From: Albugo candida
Lineage: Eukaryota > Oomycota > Peronosporomycetes > Albuginales > Albuginaceae
DNA: 64,000 bases
Reading direction: 5' to 3'
NCBI GenBank assembly: GCA_905220665.1
Contig: CAJNAR010000022.1
Location: 1-64,000, forward strand
Below the pieces are notes generated by a model. It did no database searches and was not told the origin of the DNA. It saw only the letters and a list, made by a program, of their open reading frames with translations. Positions within the stretch are counted from its first letter, which is position 1, and each line of letters begins with the position of its first letter. Positions 24,590 through 37,202 of this stretch are shown here, piece by piece. A program made the position numbers and the translations under genes.

Positions 24590-27500
24590 AGGAAAGTGCT
24601 GGATTGTCGGAGTTGCTGATCGCTGATCGAGAAGACGACGATTCCGATTGGTCCAGACGAAGTGCAGTGTCACCGCTTGCAATGCAAGCCATAAATCCGA
24701 GATAATTTGTCGATATCTTTCCAATCCGACCGTAGTGTTGGTACGATTGCACATGCAATATGCGTCCAGCGTGGTCGAGAGGAGAAAAATGGATCCCAAC
24801 TAGGGAGTAACTTCCTCCATAACTGTGCCGTGTGATCGCACTCTAGAAAGAGATGTTGATCGGAATCTACTGCCCCACACGAAGGCTGCGTGCACAATAC
24901 AATGTCGGGCTGAATATCCTTTAAGAACCAGAAACGAGATCGAACAGGCAACATCCGAGGGCTAGACGAAACTGTAAATCGTAGAAAATTGGTAATACAC
25001 GTTTCCGAAGTTGACGTGATGTAGCCATAAAAGTTCGAACTCGTTCTGAAACAAGTGCGTCCGATCTCTCCCGTGATGACCAATGTGCTAACATCGGATG
25101 ACTCTTGGTTGGTTCAGGAGATTTCCAGACGATTTGTGAGAGTTGTGAGCGGGGTACAGATGGAAGGAAAACACTGTTTCCTTTCCTTGCTTTTTACTCC
25201 CACATAAGAGGATCTGCCACTTGTGGCTGGTGTAATCCAAGTGATGAGACCAATCGTCGAGTGGATACGCTGTAGTATCTGAGTGACGTTGTAAAGTCGG
25301 CCCAGCAACTTTTCTTCAGCCATATCCGATTTTTGTAGCTCTTCATCGTTGTAATAGTTGGCGACGAATTCTTTCTTCGTTGGCCATGTGTCGCTTTCCC
25401 GGAAAAAGTCTTGCAGACTTCGAACGTCGAAAAGTGTAGCAAAGTTTTTCGAAATGTGCGATGTGGTTCGTCCGCCATACCAAGACTGTACCAAACGTCC
25501 TGCGTACTCGGATGGCGAGTAGCAGCTTCGTAATTTAACTTTGGTCGCAGTGAAACCACATCGGTTGTTCCATGTAGTACCGACGGCGTTGTAAAACATT
25601 CAAATCTGATATTGAAATGCTCCAATCCATCTGATGCCACATTTTAAATGCGTGTTTCCACCATGACGATGTGCTCTCTTATTGAACCATTTTGCCATTT
25701 CGATGTGGTGCGATGGTGAATATATCCATCGGCTTGTGTGGTCCAAAGGGAGGTTGAAGAAGTTGTAATAATTCCGTCGAAGCAGTTGTCCAATTCGCAG
25801 GAATAACTGTTAACGCATCGGATGCGAACTGCTGAAAGAATTAAATACGATGTATCTTTAGTCGTCCCATCAAAAAAGGAACCTGTAGTCCACCATCTTG
25901 TCGGCGAAGATATAAAAACTCTTTGCTGAGAAGGTGAACATGTTTTTAATTTTTTTTGTGTTTCCGACCAAGCACAAATCGATTTAACATCGATTGTCAC
26001 TGTCGAATAGTCACTGCCGGTATATCAACGTGCATCGTGTAATGCCACAGATGTGATAAAATCATCGTTTGCGCAACCAGTACTCGACCACGAACACTTC
26101 CTGCTCGTCGAAACCATACACCAAACCCATCGTATGAACGCATGTCGAGAGTTGAAATAACCATCAAATGAGTCGGTGTCTGGCCGAACGAAATACACAA
26201 ATACTTGACCAAATCCTTCGGACCCATTATGGTCGAATTGGAAATAAGTGGACACGGCATGGTCCGATTTAACGAGACCAAGGATGATTTACTTAAGTTG
26301 AGTTTCGCACCCGATCCATTAAAACACCATTTGTTGTCTCTGAAAGCAATGTCGAATCGTTCGCAAAGAATAATTCAGTTGCGACAGTCGTGCCATTAAT
26401 CCAGCTGCATGTTCTTCTATTGGCGAAGTAACTTTCCCAAAGGTTCAATCGTCATTAGAGAAAGTAATGCTGATAGAGGATCACCATGTTTCACTCCACG
26501 TTGTGGTGTAATGGACGGTGTGGTATTTCCATTGATCATCAACTGCGCCTTCGTGTTATTGTACAAAAGACGAACCCAGTCGATGAAACTTTTTCCAACG
26601 TTTTCCAGAACGCGGAACATGTACGTCCAATTGACTCGATCATAAGCTTTCTCAAAGACGAGAAAAGTTGCATAAGCTTCCTCCCCAGGATGAGTGACCA
26701 AGTCTTGAATGTCGGTCAGATGTCGAATATGGTGATGCATTGACCTTCCTCGCACGAATGCTTTTTGATCTTGATGGATCAATTTTGGCAAAAAAGTTGC
26801 AATCGATACGCCAACACTTTTGAAAGTACTTTCACATCGACGCAAAGCAGTGCGATCGGTCGATAGTTGCCAAGATCACCTCGTGATCCTTTTTTGTACA
26901 ATAATGTTATTGCCGAATGACGTTGTGATCGAAGTAAAATTCCTCTTTTCAGCTGATATTCGAACACGATCTTCAGACACTCGCCAAACGTTTCCGGATC
27001 AAGCTGATAAAATGCAGCTGGTAGTCCATCCATACCTGGAGAAGAACTACTCCGCATGTGCTGGATCGCTTCCGCCATCTCAGTCGTACTTAACCGAGTG
27101 GAGAGACGGTCTTGCTCTGCTGAGGCAAGTGAAACTTGAATCGAATCGAGTAACTTTTTTTGCTTTCTTTCACTTGGATCATTTGAGTCGGTCTCTGAGC
27201 TATAAACATAGCCCATGACGCCACCCCAATGATCTCTGAATTCGTCAATAATCTCCCTCGGGTTCGATGTCACGGTACTACATTTTTTTGTAACATATTC
27301 GATCGGCACGCGACGACAAGAACTGTCCGGAGGGAGAAAAAAATGCTTGGAAGGTTCTCCATATGCTTCACGTGTTGGTCGAATCTTTCATCTTGGTTGT
27401 ATTTCGCGTTGTTTTCGACTAAAATTTTTATTGTTGGAGACTCGATTCGTAAAAATACCGTGACTCGTTGGTGTTTTGGATGCGATAGCGAGCTGCTGCG

Positions 27501-29174
27501 ACTTCCAAAACACGCTGGCTATACTCAACATCACGTCGGCTATCTTGTGCAACCTTTTGTTCGATTCCTTGAAGCTGTTTCTTGATTTTCGTCTTCCAAC
27601 TTTCCCACATTTTACCGGGATTCGAAGTTGTCCGTAACTGGTTGAGCACCAAATTTGCTTCCAATTTGATTGCTTCGACAACTTTAGGATATTCAAATAG
27701 TCGTAATGAGCATTTCCAATATCCTCGACCGGGTGATTGAGTTGGATTTGCAAAAGTTACTTTTTGTGCCAGATGATCTCCCGCATGTCGTGGACGAAAA
27801 TACTCAGAGGTTTTGTGTACCATATTGAATAGCTCTTCCGACATGCAGATATAATGAAGTCGATTCTTGCGCGGTAATGGTCCTGTAAATACAGTTTCAG
27901 TCGGATGTTGGATTCGCCAAGCGTCTACCACACCCAACTGTGAAAGCCATTCCAAACACGCTAATCGACTTGGTTCGTGTCGAATTGTTCCACTCGAAGC
28001 ATCGAGAGCTGGGTCGAGTGGTGTGTTGAAATCACCAAATACGATATGTGTTGCGGTCGATTAGAGAGTGTTGGGGAGCAACAACTCAATAAAAAACCAC
28101 TCGTTTCTCGGTCTTGACCGGTGCATTTACATTGTGAATACACACTGGTGGATCGTGAATGATAAGACGCAAAACCAAATAGCAATTTTGAATGCTTCGT
28201 TCGGTGAGGTCTTCAGCGGTCGTATAACCGGGAAAGTCCGAACGAAGGATTGTCATGATGACGCCACCGCGGTTTTGAGTCGAATGGAGAAAAGCACCGT
28301 TGTGATCATTGACAAACATTTTGTGCTGCATTTTTGAGAATAATAAGATTGAAAGAAGTCCAGTTGGTTGCGATCGTGAAACTTGGTTTCTTGAACATAC
28401 AAATGGAGTGCTGTGATAGGATGTGGTCGATAAAAAGATGACCATTTTGATGAATTCCACTGACATTCAACGTGAGTGCTGAGATATTGTTCCACGTTGA
28501 ATAATCGAGGAGCCCTTAGAATTCACGCTGAAGTGGACCAGCAATCAACCTCATTTCATCATCTTCTTTTGAGAGGTGGGGTGCTACTTTCTATTCTGTG
28601 AAAAAGCTAAGATTGACAGAAAGCTCTGAGATGTCACCACAGAAAAGTCTTCGCCATTTACCACCAAACCATTGAGACCAACACTTGATGCCCACGTCGG
28701 AGCGTAACAACAGTATGATCACATTAGCTGGAAGTAAACGACAATTATGACCCGGAATCCAAATCACAGGTCCATCGGTGAGATATTGGATCCAGTGGTC
28801 GTTTGTGTAGAATGTCGGGGCAGTACACATATAGAAGATTCCAAAAACTCGATTGCTTTGGTTGCTCGAGTCAACCCGAGAACTATGTCCGGTACTGACG
28901 TCCACCACGACATGACTTTCTCGAACAAGACAGATCTTTTGGAGAGAACTTTCCCACCAACCCGGCGACTCCATCGCATCGCAAACGTAACATCTTCGCC
29001 GAGATTGTGTGCTGCAAAAACGCGATTAATCATCAGTAAATGCGCCAATTCATCCAACGCTTTATCATTCGACTCCATACACGCGAGTAGCACACCATTC
29101 GTCGTGATCGGATGATCAAGTGCCGCTCGGATGATCTTGTCCGGGTTTGTAATAATTTGTACCAGCTTGCGCAC
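24590..29174 (-). pseudogene. LINE ORF2: endonuclease, reverse transcriptase, zf-RVT; broken, FADD changed to FAND
   Basis: Blocks in order: an N-terminal region (29174-28764); an endonuclease with NVNAPVKTEK near 28100 and FGDFNTPLDPALD-like coding near 28000-28050; RT with SSPGMDGLPAAFYQL near 27020-27060, LLYKKGSRGDLGNYRPIALL near 26870-26930 (first 20 residues), EKAYDRVNWTYM near 26620 and RGVKHGDPLSALLS near 26480; then the active-site box near 26355-26370, read as FFANDSTLL. The catalytic FADD is therefore FAND (Asn codon AAC at 26361-26359). The C-terminal LCTQPSCGAVDSDQHLFLEC block near 24840-24900 is a zf-RVT zinc finger. Frameshifts separate most blocks. Confidence 0.8.
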
Positions 29175-29289
29175 ATGAGGTATTCACGCATCAGCTTGGA
29201 CGAGCTTGTCCGGTTGGAGCGGGTGGAGGGCATTTTTGGATCCGATTTCCATGAGCTCTCCTGTCTCGCAAATTCTGGTTGGTCGCTCC

Positions 29290-30828
29290 GCTTATTCCAC
29301 CGTTGTGTGACGCTTCTTATAGAAGTGTGCCGCCTTTTTCGAAATAGCCACCTCTTTTGGCATCCGTGCTTTCACGGGAATGCTTTGGATGCGATTGCCA
29401 TTCTCTAGCTTGGCAATTGCGCTGATCTCGTCGATCTCCACATCCATAGTTGCGAGCACAGAAAAACAATTTCTGGTCGCTAACTTCGGTGGCACAAGAG
29501 GTGGTGATTTGGAGACCATTTGTTCGAGCGCCTCCACCCGATTGCGTTTACCACTAGTCCATGCCAACTTCATAGTCACATCCCCATCCCGCTCCACTCG
29601 TGGTTGGGAGTACGATTGAGTTGCCAGTTGGAGAATGCGAGGAGAGAGCTGTAATAAAGCTGGTGCCCCTGGTGGTGTGATAGTTGGGGGAGTATTGAGC
29701 TCCAACGAGATTTGATGGGAGAGCCTCCTTTCAGCTTTCCTTCTTCCCGATTCTTGAGTGGGTATTGGCTTCACTACCGTTTGTGGTACCACCACGAGTG
29801 CCTTTGGCTCTTTGGTTTATTATTGTTGCTTTTTTTGTTTTCGGTTGTTGTGATTCTGAGTTAGAGATTGATTTTGGCTTTGTTTTTGATTATTGTTTTT
29901 CCTTTGGTGTTGCCTCCCGGGGATTTTGTAGCCCCCAAATCCAAGCAATAAAAACCACGTTGACCGAAACGTGGTCGTTCCGATGGAATGGGAGCATTTT
30001 TTCCCTTACTGGGTAAAGTTGTTTGTCGTAAGTGATTTGTTCAATCACTTCACCAACTCTAACCAGTTGTGGGGGACACGTCAAACAGCCAAAGTAGACT
30101 CTCCAAGTTGACATCACCACCTATTTAGTTGATACAGTCTCACGAAAGGTGTCATAGACCACTTGACACCCAAGTTTGTGAAGAGAGCGGAGAATATTGG
30201 TCCGGTCTTCCTCCACGCGGAAGACATCGAGGTAGTATTTTGCTTCCAGAATATCAAACTCCCGGAAGAAATACTTTTTCCCAAGGATAGTCACCGGCTG
30301 ACACTTCAACTGCTGGCAGGCATCCGCCGTGGTGAGCATCATCCTGATGTTTCCCCCAGGCATTTTGGACACCTGAGCGATGGAACGGCTCTCCAGTAGG
30401 CTTTAGAATACCGGATTGCCGTGGTCTCGCATTAGGGAGATCAAAATTTTCCCATATGGAGTACGGGTCAAGGGTCGGCCCGTCTCCAAGACCATTGAGA
30501 AGGTTGCTTTCCGGATTTGGAAAGGTCTTGCTGCTTTCAATTTCGCAGACAAAACTGACCCCTCCGGATGCTCCCCATCAGTATATAGCTGCAGTATAGC
30601 CTCGATATCCGAGGCTTTCGGCTTTGGGAGCTGCACGCAAAATTTCGCCCGGGCTCTAGCCTGGTCCTTACGCAAGGACTCGTGTGACTTGATAATGTCG
30701 GCAAGAGTGGGACTTTTAGTGTCGTCCACCCTTGCAGTTGCCTTTAGGTCATCCTGTGACGAGGCATTGACAGTACTGCACGCACCACCGGTACCGCATC
30801 CGAAACCGGTAGTACCGGTATTAGCCAA
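29290..30828 (-). pseudogene. LINE ORF1 (gag-like), frameshifted
   Basis: Three consecutive minus-strand frames (30828-30403, 30372-30121, 29795-29292) together form the ORF1 region. The first begins MANTGTTGFGCGTGG, has a charged helical stretch (ESLRKDQARARAKF) and ends SLMRDHGNPVF. The second contains ILGKKYFFREFDILEAKYY. The third is basic and proline-rich. No CCHC zinc knuckle is seen. Its position directly upstream of the endonuclease/RT region and the absence of other homology support ORF1. Frame changes near 30390 and between 30120 and 29800 break it. Confidence 0.6.
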
Positions 30829-30990
30829 TACCGTTACACTGTGGTGGGGGTACTTTCCACGTCATCATACAGAGGTGATGACTCATCAATAATCATGCAA
30901 TCACCCAAAACAGGGTGACTCATGAGGATTGCCACGTCACTACAAGTGGACGCTAGCACCCTGGGTTGTGTCGATATGTCGACTTGAAGC

Positions 30991-31733
30991 ATTGTTTTCG
31001 AGAGGAAAGAGTTGAAAAAAGTAGTTTTTCGAGTTGTTTTGTACTGAATTGGCGGGTTACGCAGTAGCCGACAAATTGAAAAGTCAGTATCCTTATCTCA
31101 ATAGATGTTTTAAGGAGCGGTTTTACAATATTAAGATTGGCTAGTCATATATCTAAATCTACTGCTGCAGGTGTTGTTGGCGCTGCTTTGTATTTGCTGC
31201 ACAATGACATCAAGCTGACCTTCACAAGCAAGGTGGAATGCTGGATCTACTGAGAGTAGATCACCTACAATACATAAATTATCAGATAAATATAACTTTT
31301 GCCAGCACAATTAGCATACAATACAAATTACCTGTTGACACAGAGATCCATTTTTGAGAGCAGCATGGACGCTTTCCACCCAAAATGTTAGCACATGCCC
31401 ACAAAGGCGCTTATTGTGTGGGATAGCAAAAAAAACGCTTCTTGTAAATTACCCAAGTTGTCTCAAGGTGGCTCATCGGAGCAGCGAAGGTGGCATGCAT
31501 TGCTGAAGTTGAGTCTGATAATTCAAAGTGTGATTTTATTGTATTTAATTCCCGGGCAGCTATTCAGACCAATCAGAGGCCACGCTTTCCATTAATTTAT
31601 GAAGGGTGTGGGGGCTGGTGGCTGGTTAGTTAATTATATGTGTATCCAAGGACCCTGGTCGATTATTCGGAAGTAGCACAAAAGCTTTATTGTGATTGCA
31701 AAACGTAATCGGTGGACATAAGATTATAATGTA
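30991..31733. other. Spacer between LINE and mariner element
   Basis: No open frame longer than about 66 codons, no recognised repeat and no RNA gene are seen. The last bases before 31734 are the TA target duplication of the downstream element. Confidence 0.5.
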
Positions 31734-32621
31734 CAGTAACCTCCGGAAAAGATTGTCCGCCCCCTAATTTTCACCACTTTATGAAACAAACACTTTGACT
31801 TTCGAAGCATGGTACACACACCTAATGAGTCATCTGCCCATGAAATCTGGTACGAAACTTCTATAGTATACAAAGTTGCAATCCTTTAGAGAATTTTTTC
31901 TGAATGACGATTTTACGGTGAAAATAACCATATAGAAAGGATACATGCTACCAGCGAGTACAACCCTCTTTTGACTCAATTACTGCTTTGATCCTCTCTG
32001 GCATGGAGTTAACAAGATGCTGTAGCCACTCTGGATCAATAGCAGACCATGTGTGTTCAAGTTGGAGCCACAGTTCTTTGCTGTTTTTGGCTTTGGGGAG
32101 CCTTTGGATAGATACTTTCATATTTGCCCATACATTCTCAATGGGATTGCGATCAGAGTTTACAGGCCATTCTAGCTTGCCAACGCTGCGCTCGTCACGC
32201 CATTAATCGGCCGCTTTTGCGCGATGGATAGGCGCACCGTCTTCCATGAGTATGGCGCTTCCAGCATTGACAAGGCCTTCCCAGAATCCAGCCAACTCAC
32301 CATTGTACACTTGTGCGACAATCTATTTGCTATCCTGAAAGGCACCCGAGACCGTCACGGAAGAAACGCCCTGACTTGTAAGAAGGTACCAGACAGTCTG
32401 ACTAGTACCTCTCATTGGTAGATCTCTAGACCATAGGTCAGCGAAAATTCTTCCCAATTTCAAAGCTGGCCTCACCAGTCCAGCAGATTCATTTCCAGAA
32501 GTCCAAGGTGAAACTCGGGTATCTTTTGCAAAGTCTAGCCTCCTAGCAGTGTGTGGCTTGTAGCTTGCGGTTGTGATTCGAAAAATTAAGATAAACGGAC
32601 AATCGTTTCCGGAGGGTACTG
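31734..32621 (-). mobile_element. Tc1/mariner-like DNA transposon with intact TIRs, transposase decayed
   Basis: The ends are 26-bp terminal inverted repeats: CAGTAACCTCCGGAAAAGAT... from 31734 and its inverted partner ending ...CGGAGGGTACTG at 32621, 24 of 26 positions matching. They are flanked by TA (31732-31733 and 32622-32623), the standard Tc1/mariner target duplication. The minus strand encodes transposase pieces, including MEDGAPIHRA near 32225-32260, with the second catalytic Asp, and a WPVNSDRNPIENVW-type block near 32120-32165, the equivalent of WPxxSPDLNPIExxW. Length is 888 bp against about 1.3 kb for full elements; stops and a missing N-terminal part show it is non-autonomous. 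It ends 73 bp upstream of the FANCD2 start. Confidence 0.9.
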
Positions 32622-32694
32622 TACTTCGGCGGGCTTCTGCTAATGCAGCCCAGGTGTTAAATTGTTACAAATCTGTTAACTGACATGGTACTTC

Positions 32695-35600
32695 ATGAAT
32701 TTCTGTGCACAATTATGGCAAGCGTACAATCTTGCGGAAAGACAGGGAGAAATACATCAACAGTTACAGTTCCAGCTGAAGGAGGAAAATTCTGGGCTCA
32801 CCTCACGTCAACTGTGTGAACAATTGGAGGAATATTGCGCGGAACCCCATGCGCTGCATCAAATGCTGTCTTTGAACACCAGTCAACCCGGAATGCCCCC
32901 GAAAGCTTATACGTTTATGAGTGTTTTATTATGTCATGAGCCATTCAAGGCGGATCTGACCGATCTGTTGATCCAAAAGGTATTATAATCGATCTCTACA
33001 CACTGATAATCCGTCACATTGACATTAATGCAGATGATCGAGCATGCGAGCACTGCTCGGGCTATTGATCCTTCTATTTCACATTTGATCCTGCAAGAGC
33101 TACGTTCGATGGAAAACAAGAATTACAAAATCGTAGAAAAGCTGCTATGTGCTCTACCAATCGTACCTCTTCCCTACCAGCTTGAGATCATATATCTCGT
33201 TCCAGAACTCTCCCGAGATTCGGAGATCCCGGTAAATATGAATGCAATATTTAGTCTCGTGCAAGCTGATATCGTCGCCATCAGCTTGTGACAGAAGTCT
33301 TGATGGACCTTTTTCGACAAGATGATACTCTAGGAAAAGCATGCTTGGAAGCACTCAGTAATTTTCAGCTGAGTCCCAGACATCTGGATTGCGTTATAGA
33401 ACTTACGTTTGAGAAGATACAATCGTGCTTATTAGAAGAAATACCAAATTTGATCACCTATATTATGGAATGCACGACAATTTCGAGTTTGGAAGGAAAG
33501 TACAGAAAGCTGATTGAAATTCTAGAGGATCGAATGCACTGCGTGGATACACCGACAGAAGGCACAAAAATAGAAATGAAATGCGCGTGGGACACAATTG
33601 TGCGATGTGTACAATTGCGTCCACTCTGGCTCGAAAAGTACCTCGTTTCATTAGGAAAAAAGGAGTTGCGAGGAAATCAACATTTCAAGAAAATGGAGTT
33701 CTGGCTGCTACTTGTTGCTCTAGGCAATTCATTTTACAGCTCACAAGCTCTAACATTTATACGAAAACTGATTGTCTCTGATGCGATACCTTTAATTGTG
33801 GTAGGCTCAGCGATACAGCAATACGCTTGGATGCTGGAGAATGAAATTATGTCGCTGTTGCATATGTCCGAGATGCTGATACAATCCACGGAACACTCAA
33901 CTTTGTTGCCGCAATTTGGTGCATTCTGTCTAATTGCAATTTACACTGGGGTATTATCGGCAGAAATGGTCAAGTCGCGAGAAACTTCCTCCTTTTATAC
34001 CAGAGAGGTTCGAGGCCCATATAGATTTCCAAAGTCGAGCATTCTGATTATCGCATTCCTTATGATGGGCATGTAGATAATACTCAGCTTGGTCGGCGTT
34101 TGTGAGACCGCACGCACATCACAAGCCGTCGACGTAGCTCTTGATGCTCTCTGTTGGATCGTTTTTGAAGGATCAGTTGATAGCGACTATATCAGCTACA
34201 AGTGGATCATTGAATCCGTCAACAATGATAACCCCTTACATATAAAACAGGCGTCCGTGAAGCAATATCTACATCCCCTTAGAAGACTACTGGATCATTT
34301 ACAATCGTTCACATTCTCACAAGCACGCAAATTGTTCCGTTTATTATTTTCGATTGGATCTTATGAGGACTCAGACCTAAATCAAATGATAAAAAAGAAA
34401 CTGCATCAATCTGACATTCGATACCTTGCGCTTGGAATAATAGCCGCAACTGCTAAAATAAGGGAAATGATAGCACCCTTCGGGTCCAAGCTGAAAGATT
34501 TTAATGATGGCAAAGAGCATGTAGTAGAGATTGAGCGATTACAGAAGGAGACGAAGCATGAAATCGAGAGACTTGGAAATCATTGTTATTTTCTGGGATC
34601 AAAATGCATGAGTCTCCTGCTATTTGAAATCAATCATCTGGTCGTTTCGTTCGAGGCTGATTTTGAGAAATCTGGATCACGTGCCGATTTGAAGAATGCA
34701 CTTTTGCCAATCTCCGAGTACTTGGAAATCTTGCTGATCAATCAATTTTTGAAGAAGTGCGAAGTGGTCGAGAAATCCGAGTCGCCTTTGGCGACTGCTA
34801 ACATAAGCGGCATCGGCATTGAGGATTCTGTGATAACAATGCGATTACATGACGTGAGGGTTACTTGCAGTTAATTTTCTAGAATTTCTTCTCGGGCTTA
34901 ATAGTTTCTCGTTTTGCAGATATCTCAATGGTATCTGAATTTGTGGGAACTCATTTCAGTTGAAGATACACGGCAACGACTGTGGTATCTCTGCCCGTTA
35001 ATTTCAGCTCTGATTCAAGTTTTCGGTCAGCAAGGTCGGCTAGATAAATTGAATTTCTTACTGGAACTACCAATTCAGCTCGTCAGGTTTGCCTATTTTT
35101 GCTGTCACTGGCTCCTACTCATACCATTGAATCAATCGTATTTTAGAGATTCAGAGGTGGAAAAGGTGGTTGCGAATGGCGCAAGCAGCAACGTGTTGAT
35201 TTGCAGCATGCTTTGGTATGCGATTAATTGGTTTCGAGTCTTGTTGAATAGCCTGACATCTCTACCACACCCTTTATCGACCGACATTGTCACACGATTT
35301 CGACATTTGGTGGCGCTCGAAAACTCCTTATCCAGGTTGTTATCAATGAGCGATCACGTCAACGTTGAACAGCTGTATAAATGCATTTTACCTATTCCAA
35401 ACTGGAGTCAACAATGCATCAACGACATTGGTCTTGATAGTAGGAGGTTAACTTTCGACAAGAGCCCGCATCAAATTCAGCGAAAAAAGACCGTACATAC
35501 AAGTTTTGGGGCTATTAGCGAAACATTTGTGCCTTTACGGCCAACCGTTCTTCTGATTCTGAATGTATATCAGCCAAGCACGTTTTTTGAGCTCTCGGTT

Positions 35601-37193
35601 GATAATAAGGATGCAAACACAGTTCAAATGTTCCGTTCTTTGCTTTCAGTTTGCCTGATCTATGTTGATGGATCAGTTGACAAGAATTCTCGTGTGAAAG
35701 ATGCACTGAAATCAGCAACACAAGATACGATTCTGATGTCTGCAAGATACTTTTTCTTTGAAACTCGTACATGGAGTATCCTTTGCAAGTATATGAACAC
35801 TTTGCAGGAGTTGTCAAAACTTAATGACGAATATGCAAATATGAATCCGGGATGTCTTTTTGTCAGGCGCGATGTATTAGGATGTCTTAGAATCTACATG
35901 AGTATTGCGAGGGCGCTGATACAATGCTCAATCTCTCTTTCACCAGAAGAAACATTCGCTCCATCAAGCAATCACCAACTCCTCATTAGTAGTCTTTCAG
36001 AGCTTCTTGTATCTCGGCGTGAGGCTGAGGTGGAAACAATGTCAGCTATTGGTACTGAAGCTTTAAATGAGCACGCTTGGTATAAGGAGGTACGCAAGCT
36101 ATCAAGTCTTACGAAAAATATTTGGTACTCATTCCGTGGGGTTTAGACAATTCAACAATGTTTTGCAAAAGTTTACGATCTTACTCACATTTTTGAGAAC
36201 GAGATCGTTTTGGCAGTCGATGTTGTGCGCGCTCTATCAAGCATGCTGTCATTCCTTGAAAGCACCTCCTCGGAGCATATGCAGCATGATTGCTATCTGA
36301 TAATCGAACAGCCGGACAATAGCATACGAAGCGAATTGCGTGCTCAATTGAATAGTTTAGTAAGAACTTACCTGCAGAAAAACTGGACCTGGTCGAGTTC
36401 ACAGAAATGCGATCCTTCGGATGTCGAGATCTTCATACGAGTGTACGTGCAAACAACTCCAGTCAAATTGGATGCGGTACAAGATATGGTTATGAATGGA
36501 ATAGTTGGATTTTTACGTCAATGTAATGGCGATTATGAGGACAGTGACGAAATAAATCAAATGCGAAGCAAATTTGCTTTGCTGGGAGAGAAAACTTTTG
36601 GCATCTACTACCACATTTCGCTGGAAACGCTTGTTACTGCAGTGAAATACCTGGACTTTCAGTTGGACGAAGCGGACGCATCATTGACTTATGTATTAAA
36701 CTATCTCATGCAAGCGTTATTGCTTTTCAAGGTTTTAGTCTGTCTGGCGCAAAGCTTCCCGAACCCCAAATTTCTCGGCAAGCTCTTCAAATTTGGAAGT
36801 CAATTCTTATTCACGGTGATCAAAGCAATGAAATTGTTCGAGACGCATTTGAAATCACACACTAATGCGATTCTGGATTGCCTCACGGTCTTACAAGCTA
36901 CTACACGTAGATTGCAGATCTTGTGTACTCATGCCAAGCTCACGCAAACACCTTCGGTCACAAATCAGATACCGAAAATGAAGAAGCTATTAGAGACACT
37001 GGTTTCAAAGGGCGAGCAAATGGCAATTTCGAATGGGATTTCTGATGCGTACAGTACTGGAATTCTGAAAGCTCGTCGAATTGACGGGAGTACTATTGTT
37101 CGCGATGAATTTCAGGCACAATGGACAATAGATACCGACCATGTACAGGAGGCAAAAAGCGAAGCAAAAAGGCGAAGGCTTGATAAAAAGTAA
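32695..37193 (+). CDS. FANCD2: Fanconi anaemia group D2 protein (six exons)
   Basis: FANCD2, with FANCI, forms the monoubiquitinated clamp that licenses interstrand-crosslink repair on chromatin. Predicted exons: 32695-32979, 33034-33253, 33295-34033, 34088-34853, 34920-36089, 36147-37193. All introns are GT-AG, 41-66 nt, and phases match, giving about 1408 aa, close to the vertebrate length (about 1450). Family-specific helical-repeat segments are seen along the whole length: LEEYCAEPHALHQML (N-terminal), LVPELSRDSEI, VDVALDALCWIVFEG, LDHLQSFTFSQARKLFRLLF, YAINWFRVLLNSL, and a C-terminal IPKMKKLLETLVSKGEQM followed by STGILKARRIDG. The tail SEAKRRRLDKK looks like a nuclear localisation signal; the acidic tail of vertebrates is absent. 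AATAAA lies at 37197-37202. The 41-nt second intron and the first ATG are the least certain parts. Confidence 0.88.
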
Positions 37194-37202
37194 GGAAATA
37201 AA

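Larger units (their letters stand above)
24300..30990 (-). mobile_element. Near full-length L1-like LINE, inactive
   Basis: On the minus strand the element shows a 5' region (about 30990-30830), an ORF1/gag-like part (30828-29290), an ORF2 N-terminal region (29174-28600), an endonuclease (about 28500-27750), reverse transcriptase (about 27300-26000) and a zf-RVT C-terminus (about 25080-24600). Total length is about 6.5 kb, normal for an L1-type element. It is the best reference here for the two LINE halves at 5.5-8.05 and 19.5-21.8 kb. Ends are approximate; no target-site duplication was identified. Multiple frameshifts and an RT active-site change make it inactive. Confidence 0.85.
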
